A DNA stretch of 64,000 nt from Treponema sp. (GTDB taxonomy: Bacteria > Spirochaetota > Spirochaetia > Treponematales > Treponemataceae). Positions within the stretch are counted from its first letter, which is position 1, and every line of letters starts with the position of its first letter. The notes beneath the pieces were generated by a model. That model had not been told where the DNA came from and made no database searches. It saw only the letters and a list, made by a program, of their open reading frames with translations. Of the stretch, positions 35,901 to 44,048 are shown in pieces. The position numbers and the translations under genes were made by a program. Where the stretch lies: positions 1 through 64,000 of the forward strand of contig JAILLQ010000038.1 in the NCBI GenBank assembly GCA_024693045.1, written 5' to 3'.

Positions 35901-36831
35901 ATTATTTTTCTTCTGTCTTATGACAGCTAACAATCTAATTTTTTCTCAAAACGCCAGTCACCAGGAAGTAAAAATTACAGAAAGCAGGCTGCCACTTATA
36001 AAAGAACTTTCTTCAAGAGACAACATCTACAAACAATTCAGTCAAACTGTAAATTATAACGAAAAATTAATAGCCCAAAATCAAAATTACTCCCTTGAAA
36101 TGGAATTTTATTCTTACACTGCAAAAAAATATGATGACACCCTTACCCTGGCAGCAGAAAGTGGTATCCCATACGACACATTGATAAGTATCAATTCAAT
36201 TTCAAATGCTGGCATAAATCTAAATCAAAAAAAATTGATTTTACCTACCGCAAAAGGCATCTTTATCACGAAGACACCGGAAAGTAACATAGAAGCACTT
36301 ATATATCAGGAATTCAAAGAATTAATTAGCAATTACGAAGATATATGTTATAATATAAAAGATAGGGTTTTCTATTTTCTGCCCGGCAAAAGACTAACGC
36401 CCACTCAAAGGGCCTTTTTTCTTGATCCTTCTATGCAGCTTCCTTTGCAGAATATTTCCATAACATCAGCATTCGGATTCAGAAACAGTCCCATATACAA
36501 GAGGTGGAAATTCCACAAGGGTATAGACCTTGCTGCTAAGGATGGAACTCCTGTATACGCGTGCCAGAACGGAAAAGTCAAGGCTGTTCTAAAAATGGAT
36601 CCGATATTCGGGAACTGTCTTATCATAGAACACGAAAATGCTTACTCTTCGGTTTATGCACATCTTTCAGACTTCTGTGTAAAAAAAGGTGATATTGTCG
36701 CCAAAGGAACAGAAATAGCCCACACGGGTCACACAGGAGCTGTCACGGGGCCTCACCTTCACTTTGAATTAAGGTTGAAAGGACAGGCCTTAAATCCGGA
36801 AGATATACTGGATTTTTCTGAAAAAAACTGA
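35881..36831 (+). CDS. Exported M23 metallopeptidase with LysM-like domain
   Basis: The 316-residue product has a signal peptide (MKKKWTKLFFFCLMTANNLIFSQ) and a LysM-like segment (YTAKKYDDTLTLAAESGIPYDTLISINSI, about 80-120). A C-terminal lysostaphin-type domain carries the zinc motifs HKGIDLA and HTGHTGAVTGPHLHFEL. It should cut peptidoglycan cross-bridges, or act as a regulator of cell-wall enzymes, in the periplasm. The catalytic residues look intact. It overlaps the preceding membrane-protein gene by 20 bases and is followed after 11 bases by a PEGA-like exported protein. Confidence 0.92.
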   Translation: MKKKWTKLFFFCLMTANNLIFSQNASHQEVKITESRLPLIKELSSRDNIYKQFSQTVNYNEKLIAQNQNYSLEMEFYSYTAKKYDDTLTLAAESGIPYDTLISINSISNAGINLNQKKLILPTAKGIFITKTPESNIEALIYQEFKELISNYEDICYNIKDRVFYFLPGKRLTPTQRAFFLDPSMQLPLQNISITSAFGFRNSPIYKRWKFHKGIDLAAKDGTPVYACQNGKVKAVLKMDPIFGNCLIIEHENAYSSVYAHLSDFCVKKGDIVAKGTEIAHTGHTGAVTGPHLHFELRLKGQALNPEDILDFSEKN

Positions 36832-36842
36832 AAGGAAAATTG

Positions 36843-37820
36843 ATGAAAAGGGTAAAACTTTTTTTTACATTTATAATATCTTCTCTTCTTTTCAATGTAT
36901 ACGCAGAAACTTTTAGAGTCAGCAAAACAAACCTTCTGAATCTAGAAGCACAACCTGGATATGAAAGCAGCATTAAAATCGGAATAAATGACGCTATTGC
37001 AATATCATTACCGGAAAACAGAAAATATCTTGAAGGCATAGAATTAAAAATCCAAATTCCTAAAATAGTAAGCGACTGGAGAGATTGCGTTGCCTTTTCA
37101 ATTTACGATGACATAAGCCCAAAACCCCATGTTAATCAAATCGATTATAACGGCAAAAAAATCTATGTTACCCCTATTCCCCAGAAATTAAACTGGATTG
37201 TTCAAATTCCCCTGTCAGAAGATAATTCAATAAGGGATAGTTCCTATGTTTCAAAACTAAACATATATCCTGATACAAAAAATAATTTTGCTTTCTTTAG
37301 ATTCCAGCCAGCAATGAAGGGTGTTCCAGACGAAACTTATGACGCTCTTCTTCAGGTAACTGTAAAACCTGTTCTTAAAAATTTAGGAGAACTTTCCCTG
37401 AAAGTTGAAAATTCAGCTCACGAAAGCCTATCTTCAGAAGTTTTTATCGACGACAAAAGCGTAATCTTAAATCAAGGTAAAATTTTACTGGAACCAGGTC
37501 TACATAATATTTCTGTGCAAAATGCTGAATACAGAAATGAGTTCCGCTCAATTGTTATTGACCAGGCAAAAACTACAGAGGTTAAATTAACATTAAGAAG
37601 CAATGATCCAATGATAAAAATTCTTGCTCCGCATAACGCACAAATATCTCTTGATTCTAAGACAATTACCTCTTACAACGAAGAATTCCCGATTTCTGAA
37701 GGAGAACATTCAATACGATGTCTTTTAGGCGGCTATGAACTTGTAAGAACGGTTAATATACAAAAGGGAAAAACTTATTGCATAAACCTTATTGTAGATA
37801 TGGAAATTACTGAAGAATAA
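36843..37820 (+). CDS. Exported protein with PEGA-like C-terminal domains
   Basis: The 325-residue product has a signal peptide (MKRVKLFFTFIISSLLFNVYA). The N-terminal half is beta-rich. The C-terminal half has two PEGA-type surface-protein repeats (SSEVFIDDKSVILNQGKILLEPGLHNISVQNAEY and NAQISLDSKTITSYNEEFPISEGEHSIRCLLGGY). PEGA domains are typical of exported envelope proteins. ATG 36843 has AAAGGA ahead of it; the track begins one codon earlier at TTG. It ends the three-gene cell-envelope operon, just before the structured GC-rich element. Confidence 0.82.
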   Translation: MKRVKLFFTFIISSLLFNVYAETFRVSKTNLLNLEAQPGYESSIKIGINDAIAISLPENRKYLEGIELKIQIPKIVSDWRDCVAFSIYDDISPKPHVNQIDYNGKKIYVTPIPQKLNWIVQIPLSEDNSIRDSSYVSKLNIYPDTKNNFAFFRFQPAMKGVPDETYDALLQVTVKPVLKNLGELSLKVENSAHESLSSEVFIDDKSVILNQGKILLEPGLHNISVQNAEYRNEFRSIVIDQAKTTEVKLTLRSNDPMIKILAPHNAQISLDSKTITSYNEEFPISEGEHSIRCLLGGYELVRTVNIQKGKTYCINLIVDMEITEE

Positions 37821-37849
37821 AAAAAAATGCTAAAGTTTTTCGCAGTCTA

Positions 37850-37945
37850 GGGCGATAATAATAATACCGGGGGCATTTTCCCCTCCCACCCGTGTCCCCG
37901 GTTGCCTGATGGGCATGGCGCTGCACAAAGCAGCGCCTTTTTTTT
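37850..37945 (+). ncRNA. GC-rich structured element, possible small RNA or 3' element
   Basis: About 95 bases of conspicuously GC-rich sequence lie in an AT-rich gap between two same-strand genes. ACCGGGG pairs with CCCCGGT around a 23-base loop that could instead form GGGG/CCCC. A small GCC/GGC hairpin and a perfect terminator follow. It does not match any RNA family I know (not SRP RNA, 6S or tmRNA). No convincing promoter is visible in front, so it may be the processed end of the upstream mRNA. Confidence 0.35.
37917..37945 (+). terminator. Strong terminator before the PBP gene
   Basis: GGCGCTGC, loop ACAAA, GCAGCGCC, then eight T: an eight-pair perfect stem. It ends the envelope operon and the GC-rich element before the PBP promoter. 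Confidence 0.95.
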
Positions 37946-37974
37946 ATTAAAAAAGATGCGTTATATGAAGAAAA

Positions 37975-38003
37975 TTGACAAAACGGGTCAAATTTCATAA
38001 TCT
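37975..38003 (+). promoter_or_regulatory. Promoter abutting the PBP gene
   Basis: TTGACA, 17 bases, TAATCT, then six bases and ATG. Transcription is expected at the A of the start codon, and there is no ribosome site. Confidence 0.75.
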
Positions 38004-38009
38004 ATTAGA

Positions 38010-40565
38010 ATGAATGATATAAAAAAATCTACTATTTTTTTCTTCAGCCTGCTTTTTCTTGCAGCCATTTTTTGTGGCTCTTTATTAGGGCTGGGTATTT
38101 CAGAAACAAATAATATTAAAAATACAGAATACATAAATTCATTTGATACCGCTCTTCCAACAAAATTACTGGATATAAACGGAGAATTGATTACAGAATT
38201 CTCATCTGATGAAAAAAGAGAAATTATCAGTTTAAATAGACTTCCACAGCATATGCTAGACGCCCTTCTTACTCGAGAAGACCGCATTTTTTACAAGCAC
38301 CATGGGTTTAGTTTTAAAGCAGTTATGCGAGCCGTTGTTGGAAAACTTACCGGAAAATCACTTGGTGGAGGTTCTACTTTAACACAGCAGATTGCAGGAA
38401 CCTTGTATTGTGACCGAACAGAAATGTCTATCATGCGTAAAATAAAAGAGCTTTGGTGGGCAATTCAAATGGAACGTCATCTTTCTAAAAATGAAATTCT
38501 TGAACTCTATTTAAACAAAATCTACTTTGGTGGCGGAACATACGGAGTAAACGCCGCGTCGAAATATTATTTTGGACATTCAGCAGAAGAAATTACTCCA
38601 GCAGAAGCTGCAATTCTTGTTATTCAGCTTTCAAACCCGGCTTTCTACAACCCATTCGATCATCCAAACAGAGCAATGGACAGACAGAAAGACGTTCTTG
38701 ATTCAATGGTTAAAGCCGGCTACATAGCAAAAGAAGATGCAGATGAATCCTTTGACACATACTGGAGTAATTTTGATTACACAAGAACCAGTTCTTCTGC
38801 CTACATGATGAGGGATGACAAAGCTCCTTGGTTCAGTGAATACGTTCGCCGAGAATTGGGTGGTATGATTTACGGAAGCCAGAACATTTATACAAGTGGT
38901 TTTACAGTTAATACAACCTTAAACCTAAAGCACCAGGAACATGCCCAGCGAATTATGGAAAAATATATTCGCATTGCAAACGACCGATATCAGGCTGAAC
39001 ACACCTCCCGCTCTGGAATGGCTTTTTCAACTTATATACCTATGACAGAACTTATGTCTTTGGTATTTAACCTTCCTGCACTAAAAGTAAGCGAGCAAAG
39101 GGCTGAAGCTCTGGCAAATTCTACTTATAAAAATCAGATAAACCCTATCCTCGACGTAGTATCTATGATGACTGGTGTCGACAGTTTGAAAATATCTGTC
39201 ATCAACAGAGCAAATGCAGAAACTAAGAAAGAAAGTGAAAAAACTACGATTGAAGGAACAATGGTTTCCCTTGAAAATGACACAGGTTATATAACCGCTC
39301 TTGTCGGAGGAAGTAAATTCGACCAGGAAAATCAGTTTATTCGCGCTGTACAGGCAAGGGTTCAACCTGGTTCAACATTTAAGCCTCTTTACTACACAGA
39401 AGCAATCGATTCACGCAAGTTTACACCGGTAACACCAATTTCAGATACTCCAGTTGTTTTCCATACCGCAGACGGAAAGCCTTATATTCCTTTGAACTTT
39501 AAAGGTGAATGGGAAGGCGATGTAGAAGTATGGTATGCACTCTGCCGCTCAATGAACGTACCATCTCTAAAAGTCCTTGACGGAATCGGTTTTGATGCAG
39601 CTATAAACAGAGCCGTAAGTCTTTTGGGAATTACAAAAGAAGAACTCCCAAGCCGAGCCTTTATTCCTGGTTATCCATTGGGATTAGGTGTTGTTTCAGT
39701 TCGTCCTATAGAAATGGCCAGGGCTTTCAGCATTATAGCCAGTAGTGGTAAAGAAATTACTCCGATGGCAATAAGAACCGTAGAAGATAGAAACGGAAAT
39801 GTTATAATGAACCCGGAAAGAGAAATCCGAGAAGCTCAGAAAGCCAAGGGAGAAGCAATTCAGGTACTGTCCCCACAAACAGCTTTTGTTATGGAAAAAA
39901 TGCTTGAAAACACTGTAAACGGTCCTGGAACTTTGAGTGCACAGAGCTGGAAATTTGACTACAAAAACGAAAAAGGTCAGAAATATACAATCCACGCGGG
40001 TGGTAAAACTGGTACAACACAGAACTGGGCTGATGCCTGGACAGTTGGTTTTACTCCATACAACACATCTGCTTTCTGGTTCGGTTTCGATAAACCAGGG
40101 CAGTCACTTGGATTAAGAATTACTGGTGCTACTCTTGCAGGTTTTGCATGGGGTGATTATATGAGAGAAATCCACCGAGGGCTTCCTGCAAAAGACTTTA
40201 ATAAACCTGCAGAAGGGGTTATTCAGGTTACAGTATGTTCTGTAAGTGGAAAAATCGCCACACCTGAATGTGGAAGCCATGTAACAACCCAGTGGATTTT
40301 GGAAGGAACTCAACCAACTGATATTTGTACTTTACACGGAGGAAAAACTTCTAACTCTTCAGCATTGGGAATTTACCGTCTGAAAAATGAAATGTATCAG
40401 TCTGGTGCCCGAAGCATGAGAACTTTTGAAAAAACTCCTCTTAAATTAAATCTTGACTTCTTAAATGGAATTGAAGTAAATTCAAGCCATACAGAAGATA
40501 GAGCGGAAGATATCAAGCAGGAAGAAGAAAGCCGATTGCCTGATTATAACTACCTGATGGAATAG
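38010..40565 (+). CDS. Class A penicillin-binding protein (PBP1A type)
   Basis: The 851-residue inner-membrane protein has a cytoplasmic start, one membrane helix (about 8-30) and a GT51 glycosyltransferase domain (EDRIFYKHHGFS, GGSTLTQQIAGTLY and LNKIYFGGGTYGVNAASKYYFG). The transpeptidase domain has SxxK in PGSTFKPL, SMN in CRSMNVPS and KTGTTQNWADAW. It polymerises glycan strands and cross-links peptides in peptidoglycan synthesis. All catalytic motifs are intact. The gene starts without a Shine-Dalgarno sequence directly after its promoter, suggesting a leaderless mRNA. A short ParB-like gene follows after six bases. Confidence 0.96.
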   Translation: MNDIKKSTIFFFSLLFLAAIFCGSLLGLGISETNNIKNTEYINSFDTALPTKLLDINGELITEFSSDEKREIISLNRLPQHMLDALLTREDRIFYKHHGFSFKAVMRAVVGKLTGKSLGGGSTLTQQIAGTLYCDRTEMSIMRKIKELWWAIQMERHLSKNEILELYLNKIYFGGGTYGVNAASKYYFGHSAEEITPAEAAILVIQLSNPAFYNPFDHPNRAMDRQKDVLDSMVKAGYIAKEDADESFDTYWSNFDYTRTSSSAYMMRDDKAPWFSEYVRRELGGMIYGSQNIYTSGFTVNTTLNLKHQEHAQRIMEKYIRIANDRYQAEHTSRSGMAFSTYIPMTELMSLVFNLPALKVSEQRAEALANSTYKNQINPILDVVSMMTGVDSLKISVINRANAETKKESEKTTIEGTMVSLENDTGYITALVGGSKFDQENQFIRAVQARVQPGSTFKPLYYTEAIDSRKFTPVTPISDTPVVFHTADGKPYIPLNFKGEWEGDVEVWYALCRSMNVPSLKVLDGIGFDAAINRAVSLLGITKEELPSRAFIPGYPLGLGVVSVRPIEMARAFSIIASSGKEITPMAIRTVEDRNGNVIMNPEREIREAQKAKGEAIQVLSPQTAFVMEKMLENTVNGPGTLSAQSWKFDYKNEKGQKYTIHAGGKTGTTQNWADAWTVGFTPYNTSAFWFGFDKPGQSLGLRITGATLAGFAWGDYMREIHRGLPAKDFNKPAEGVIQVTVCSVSGKIATPECGSHVTTQWILEGTQPTDICTLHGGKTSNSSALGIYRLKNEMYQSGARSMRTFEKTPLKLNLDFLNGIEVNSSHTEDRAEDIKQEEESRLPDYNYLME

Positions 40566-40571
40566 TTTTTA

Positions 40572-40976
40572 ATGCTTGTTAATATAAAAGACATAAAAAT
40601 AAAAAAAAGGGTAAGAAAGGACTTAGGAAATCTTGAAGATTTGAAAAACAGTCTTAGAACCTATGGTCTTTTAAATCCGATAACACTCAATTCAAAATAT
40701 GAACTAATTGCTGGCGAAAGACGCCTGCAGGCAGCAACTCAACTCGGCTGGACAAATATTAATGCTAACATTCTTAGTAATATAAGCGAAATAGATGAAC
40801 TTGAAATGGAGTTGGAGGAAAATAACCAGAGAAAGGAATTTACTAGAGATGAGCTACTGGAAGGATACAGGCGCTTAGAAAAATTAAGAAATCCGTCTGT
40901 TTTGGGAAAAATAATAAAGCTTATCAAAACCTTTTTTCAATGGATTAAAAGTATTATTACTAGCAAAAAAAAATAA
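40572..40976 (+). CDS. Short ParB-like N-terminal-domain protein
   Basis: The 134-residue product carries only the ParB/Srx N-terminal fold: VRKDLGNLEDLKNSLRTYGLLNPITLN, then GERRLQAATQLGW, then EENNQRKEFT. These correspond to the GERR and ENxQR nucleotide-binding motifs of ParB CTPases. There is no helix-turn-helix or dimerisation domain. The C-terminal 28 residues (LGKIIKLIKTFFQWIKSIITSKKK) look like a basic amphipathic helix that could bind membrane. It begins six bases after the PBP gene with a weak GGA site, so it is co-transcribed with a cell-wall synthase. Confidence 0.8.
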   Translation: MLVNIKDIKIKKRVRKDLGNLEDLKNSLRTYGLLNPITLNSKYELIAGERRLQAATQLGWTNINANILSNISEIDELEMELEENNQRKEFTRDELLEGYRRLEKLRNPSVLGKIIKLIKTFFQWIKSIITSKKK

Positions 40977-41001
40977 AAAGTCGGGTCAAGCCCGACTTTT
41001 T
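40975..41001. terminator. Bidirectional terminator between the ParB-like gene and tyrS
   Basis: AAAAAGTCGGG, loop TCAAG, CCCGACTTTTT: a symmetrical stem with A- and T-runs on both sides, placed between two convergent genes. Confidence 0.9.
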
Positions 41002-41009
41002 CTCTTAAA

Positions 41010-42242
41010 CTATATCTGCCCGATAAAGTACTTTTTCTTTCCCCTACGGAAAATCAAAATCTTACCTTCCAAAGCCATATCCTTAGTAATCATCTGATTT
41101 TCATCAGTGACTGCTTCACCATTTACAAAAACAGCTTTTGCATTAAGGAATTCGCGAGCTTCCCGGCGACTCTGTGCAATTTTGTTATTTACAAGAACAT
41201 CGATTACAGGTTCTTCTTTTTCGAACTTGAAAGAAGGAACTCCTTTCATTCCGCTAAGGATATCCTTAACAGAAAGTCCTTTAAAATCGCCTGCAAAAAG
41301 TTTCTGAGAAACATTAACAGCATTGTCAGCCTCTTCCTTTCCGTGGATATCTTTTACAACTTCCCATGCAAGAGTTTTCTGTGCAATACGAGTTTCCGGG
41401 TGTTCCTGCTGCTGAGCATATATTTCTTCAATCTTTTCTTTAGACAGGAATGTGAAAACCTTAAGATATTCCAAAACCTTTGCATCATCAGTATTGATAA
41501 GGTACTGGTAAATTTCATATGCAGAAGTTTTATCTTTGTTAAGCCAGAGAGCATTTCCTTCTGATTTACCAAATTTCTTTCCTGTAGAATCCAAAATCAA
41601 TGGCATAGTAAAGGCATAAGCGGTCTTATCCAGCATTTTTCTGATAAGGTCTACACCTGTAGTAATATTACCCCACTGGTCACTACCTGCTACCTGCATG
41701 ATACATTTCTTTTCCTGGAAAAGATGAACAAAGTCATAGCCCTGCATAAGCATATATGAAAATTCAGCAAAAGTTATTCCAGACTCAAGACGACGCTGAA
41801 TAATGTCTTTTCCCAGCATATAATTAACGTTTATATACTTACCTATATCTCGGAGGAAGTTTAACCAGCTGTAATTTTTAAGCCAGTCATAATTATCAAC
41901 AAGTTCAGCAGTTGGAACAAGTCGTGAAATTTGAGTCTTAATTCCTGAAATATTTTTATTTACAGTTTCTTCAGAAATTATTTCTCTTTCTGCTGTTGGG
42001 CGAGGATCTCCGATTCTACCAGTAGCACCGCCACATAAAAGAACCGGATGATGTCCTGCATTAGCAAGTCGCTTAGCCATACAAAGAGAAGAATAATGAC
42101 CAAGATGAAGACTATCTGCTGTTGGGTCTGTTCCCCAATAAAAACTGAATGGCTGACCATCCAAAACTTTCTGCAATTCACTTTCTTCACCGGCAACGTC
42201 TTTAATCAAACCGCGCCATTTAAGATCTTCGTACAATGACAT
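41010..42242 (-). CDS. tyrS: Tyrosyl-tRNA synthetase
   Basis: The 410-residue class I synthetase has YWGTDPTADSLHLGH (the HIGH signature), the tyrosine-binding QGYDFVHLF and GSDQWGNI blocks, KKFGKSEGNALWL (the KMSKS loop in the usual TyrRS form) and a C-terminal S4 RNA-binding domain (SRREAREFLNAKAVFVNGEAV). It charges tRNA-Tyr. AGGAAT stands before the ATG. It is divergent from the small barrel-like protein gene and ends at a bidirectional terminator. Confidence 0.98.
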   Translation of the reverse strand: MSLYEDLKWRGLIKDVAGEESELQKVLDGQPFSFYWGTDPTADSLHLGHYSSLCMAKRLANAGHHPVLLCGGATGRIGDPRPTAEREIISEETVNKNISGIKTQISRLVPTAELVDNYDWLKNYSWLNFLRDIGKYINVNYMLGKDIIQRRLESGITFAEFSYMLMQGYDFVHLFQEKKCIMQVAGSDQWGNITTGVDLIRKMLDKTAYAFTMPLILDSTGKKFGKSEGNALWLNKDKTSAYEIYQYLINTDDAKVLEYLKVFTFLSKEKIEEIYAQQQEHPETRIAQKTLAWEVVKDIHGKEEADNAVNVSQKLFAGDFKGLSVKDILSGMKGVPSFKFEKEEPVIDVLVNNKIAQSRREAREFLNAKAVFVNGEAVTDENQMITKDMALEGKILIFRRGKKKYFIGQI

Positions 42243-42314
42243 AATTCAATTCCTATATTGTTTTTTATGATAATTCAGTATAATTAATTACGAATATTTA
42301 TGAAAGGTGACAAT

Positions 42315-42812
42315 ATGAAAAAAATAATTGCTATCCTTCTTATTTTGTTATTTAAGAGCGGACTTTTTGCCATAGGAATCGGACCCCAAATCTCTTTTGG
42401 ACAAGGATTTTTGATACAAGAAAATATGATTCTAATTACAGGAGCATCTTGTTCTATTAAGCTCGATAAAGAACCGGTTGTAATAAACATAGCGACAAAT
42501 TACGACCATATCATAGATTGCTTTAATCCGGAAATTACTGTCGACTACTGGTTATTTTCACCAAAGATTTCTAAATACTGCAATTACTTTTTAGGAATCG
42601 GCATGGGCTCTGGAGTTGAATTCAGCAAGAATGATTTTCATTTTACTTCTACAAAAAGATTAGTCACAGGTTTCAGCTGGACCTATTACGATGGATTTTT
42701 GGAATACTTCATGCAATTAACAGCAGAAGAAGAAAACCACTTCAAATTCCCATTTAATACTAGATATGCCTTTAAATTTCCGCTGAGTTTAGGAGTTAGA
42801 TTTTATTATTAA
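42315..42812 (+). CDS. Small exported beta-rich protein, possible outer-membrane barrel
   Basis: The 165-residue product has a signal peptide (MKKIIAILLILLFKSGLFA). Alternating hydrophobic and polar strands with aromatic girdle residues follow, ending LSLGVRFYY; the terminal aromatic is typical of outer-membrane barrels. Its size suits an eight-strand barrel such as the DUF3996-type proteins of spirochaetes, but I am not sure of the family. ATG 42315 has AAGGTGA four bases upstream; the track start at 42300 is five codons too early. It converges on a small exported protein gene with one base between them. Confidence 0.72.
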   Translation: MKKIIAILLILLFKSGLFAIGIGPQISFGQGFLIQENMILITGASCSIKLDKEPVVINIATNYDHIIDCFNPEITVDYWLFSPKISKYCNYFLGIGMGSGVEFSKNDFHFTSTKRLVTGFSWTYYDGFLEYFMQLTAEEENHFKFPFNTRYAFKFPLSLGVRFYY

Positions 42813-42813
42813 A

Positions 42814-43092
42814 CTATTCCTCTGACTTTTCAGAGTCATCAATAGCTTCACCGATAAACTTTGAAAGGCTATTTCCTAATCTAGTGGCCTTCTGTTTAGC
42901 TTTTCTAGCGAGTTTAGAAGCCACATACTTATTGTATTGACTGTGAGCTAGTTTGCATTCTTCTTTTATTTCTTCAGAAGCATTTTTATAATCTTCACAT
43001 TCAATTAACTTATGAGTTTTTTGATTAAATTCACAGGCAAAAGAAGCTGAATAAATTGAAAATATAGCCAGTAAAATACAAATCTTTTTCAT
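42814..43092 (-). CDS. Small exported helical protein
   Basis: The 92-residue product has a signal peptide (MKKICILLAIFSIYSASFA) directly before a cysteine (CEFNQKTHKLIECEDYKN). Two more cysteines follow, and then a lysine-rich helix (KLARKAKQKATRLGNSLSKF). It could be a periplasmic protein with a disulphide or, if the cysteine after SFA is lipidated, a small lipoprotein; the box is not a strong lipobox. GGAGG precedes the ATG by six bases. It lies 29 bases after rlmJ. Function unknown. Confidence 0.75.
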   Translation of the reverse strand: MKKICILLAIFSIYSASFACEFNQKTHKLIECEDYKNASEEIKEECKLAHSQYNKYVASKLARKAKQKATRLGNSLSKFIGEAIDDSEKSEE

Positions 43093-43121
43093 ACCGCCTC
43101 CAATAAATTATAAAGTCAATT

Positions 43122-44048
43122 CTAGTTTTTGTCTAAATAGCTAAGGGTAAAAGAGCCATTTCCATCTTTTCCTAGAATATTTGAAAGATAAGGAAGAATA
43201 GCATTTAAATGCTCGTACAATCCCCAGCTGGGATTAACAATAAACATTCCGCTTCCATAAAGCCTGGGCTTATCACTTCCAATTGAATTTTCAAGAGATG
43301 TTTCCTGGTGGGAATCTTCCTTGTCGACACAAAGACATGCATCAAGAACTTCTGTATGAATATCTCGGTTTTTAACAGTAGAAAAAATCATCTGCTTCAT
43401 ATTTTCAATTTCTTCAATTTTGTTAGAAAGAAGTGGATACCATAACATAAGCGTTGCCCCACTCCACTTTTTATGAACCAAAGAAAGATATTGAGCCGCA
43501 TTGTGATAATCAGAAAGTTCTTCATAACTTGGGTCACATAAAACAGCACCTCTTTTTATTACAGGAGGTATTTTTGATTTTAAAATATCCCAAGCGCTTT
43601 TATTTACGGCATTTACTGTCAAATCCTTTTGGTTTTCAGTTAAAACAGCAAGTGAACTTTGCAGTTTTTCAAACTCCTTTTTATGAAGTTCGGAAAGATA
43701 AACTGCATTTCCCTTCCCTTTTAATGCGCTTTCTATTTCAAAAGCTGGACTTCCTGGATAAAATTTTCGAGAAAGACAATCTTTTACAAAAGAAAGATAA
43801 GGTTTTAATTCTTCAGGAAAATCTGACTTTCCGCTTTCATTTAGTAGCTTCAATATTCCTTTTTCAGCTTCCCCAGTTTTCAGAGCTTCCTGGGAAGATA
43901 GATTGTAAATGCCGCTTCCACTATGACTGTCAAAAATACACCAGGGTTTCGATTTTTTTCCCAAATAATCAAGTACATAAAGGAGACAGACGTGTTTTAA
44001 TATATCCGCATGGTTACCGGCATGAAATTCGTGTAAGTAGCTGAGCAT
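43122..44048 (-). CDS. rlmJ: 23S rRNA A2030 N6-methyltransferase RlmJ
   Basis: The 308-residue product begins MLSYLHEFHAGNHADILKHV, the highly typical RlmJ start, with IFDSHSGSGIYNL as the SAM-binding motif and GSPAFEIESALKG further on. The catalytic motif, usually DPPYE, reads CDPSYEE here, with aspartate and tyrosine kept. It methylates one adenine of 23S rRNA late in assembly. The ATG follows the nadE stop directly (TAAATG), so it is co-transcribed with nadE. Confidence 0.92.
   Translation of the reverse strand: MLSYLHEFHAGNHADILKHVCLLYVLDYLGKKSKPWCIFDSHSGSGIYNLSSQEALKTGEAEKGILKLLNESGKSDFPEELKPYLSFVKDCLSRKFYPGSPAFEIESALKGKGNAVYLSELHKKEFEKLQSSLAVLTENQKDLTVNAVNKSAWDILKSKIPPVIKRGAVLCDPSYEELSDYHNAAQYLSLVHKKWSGATLMLWYPLLSNKIEEIENMKQMIFSTVKNRDIHTEVLDACLCVDKEDSHQETSLENSIGSDKPRLYGSGMFIVNPSWGLYEHLNAILPYLSNILGKDGNGSFTLSYLDKN

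Noticed and set aside
37807-37998. A 63-codon minus-strand ORF over the GC-rich element
   Set aside because: It reads through the terminator and structured region, has an odd arginine- and tyrosine-rich sequence, and no ribosome site. It is better explained as non-coding.
41010-42242. The KFGKS motif in TyrRS as a degraded KMSKS
   Set aside because: TyrRS enzymes commonly carry KFGKT/S at this place, so the motif is normal.
43454-44044. A 196-codon plus-strand ORF opposite rlmJ
   Set aside because: It is antisense to a full-length RlmJ with intact family motifs and has no ribosome site or recognisable product.
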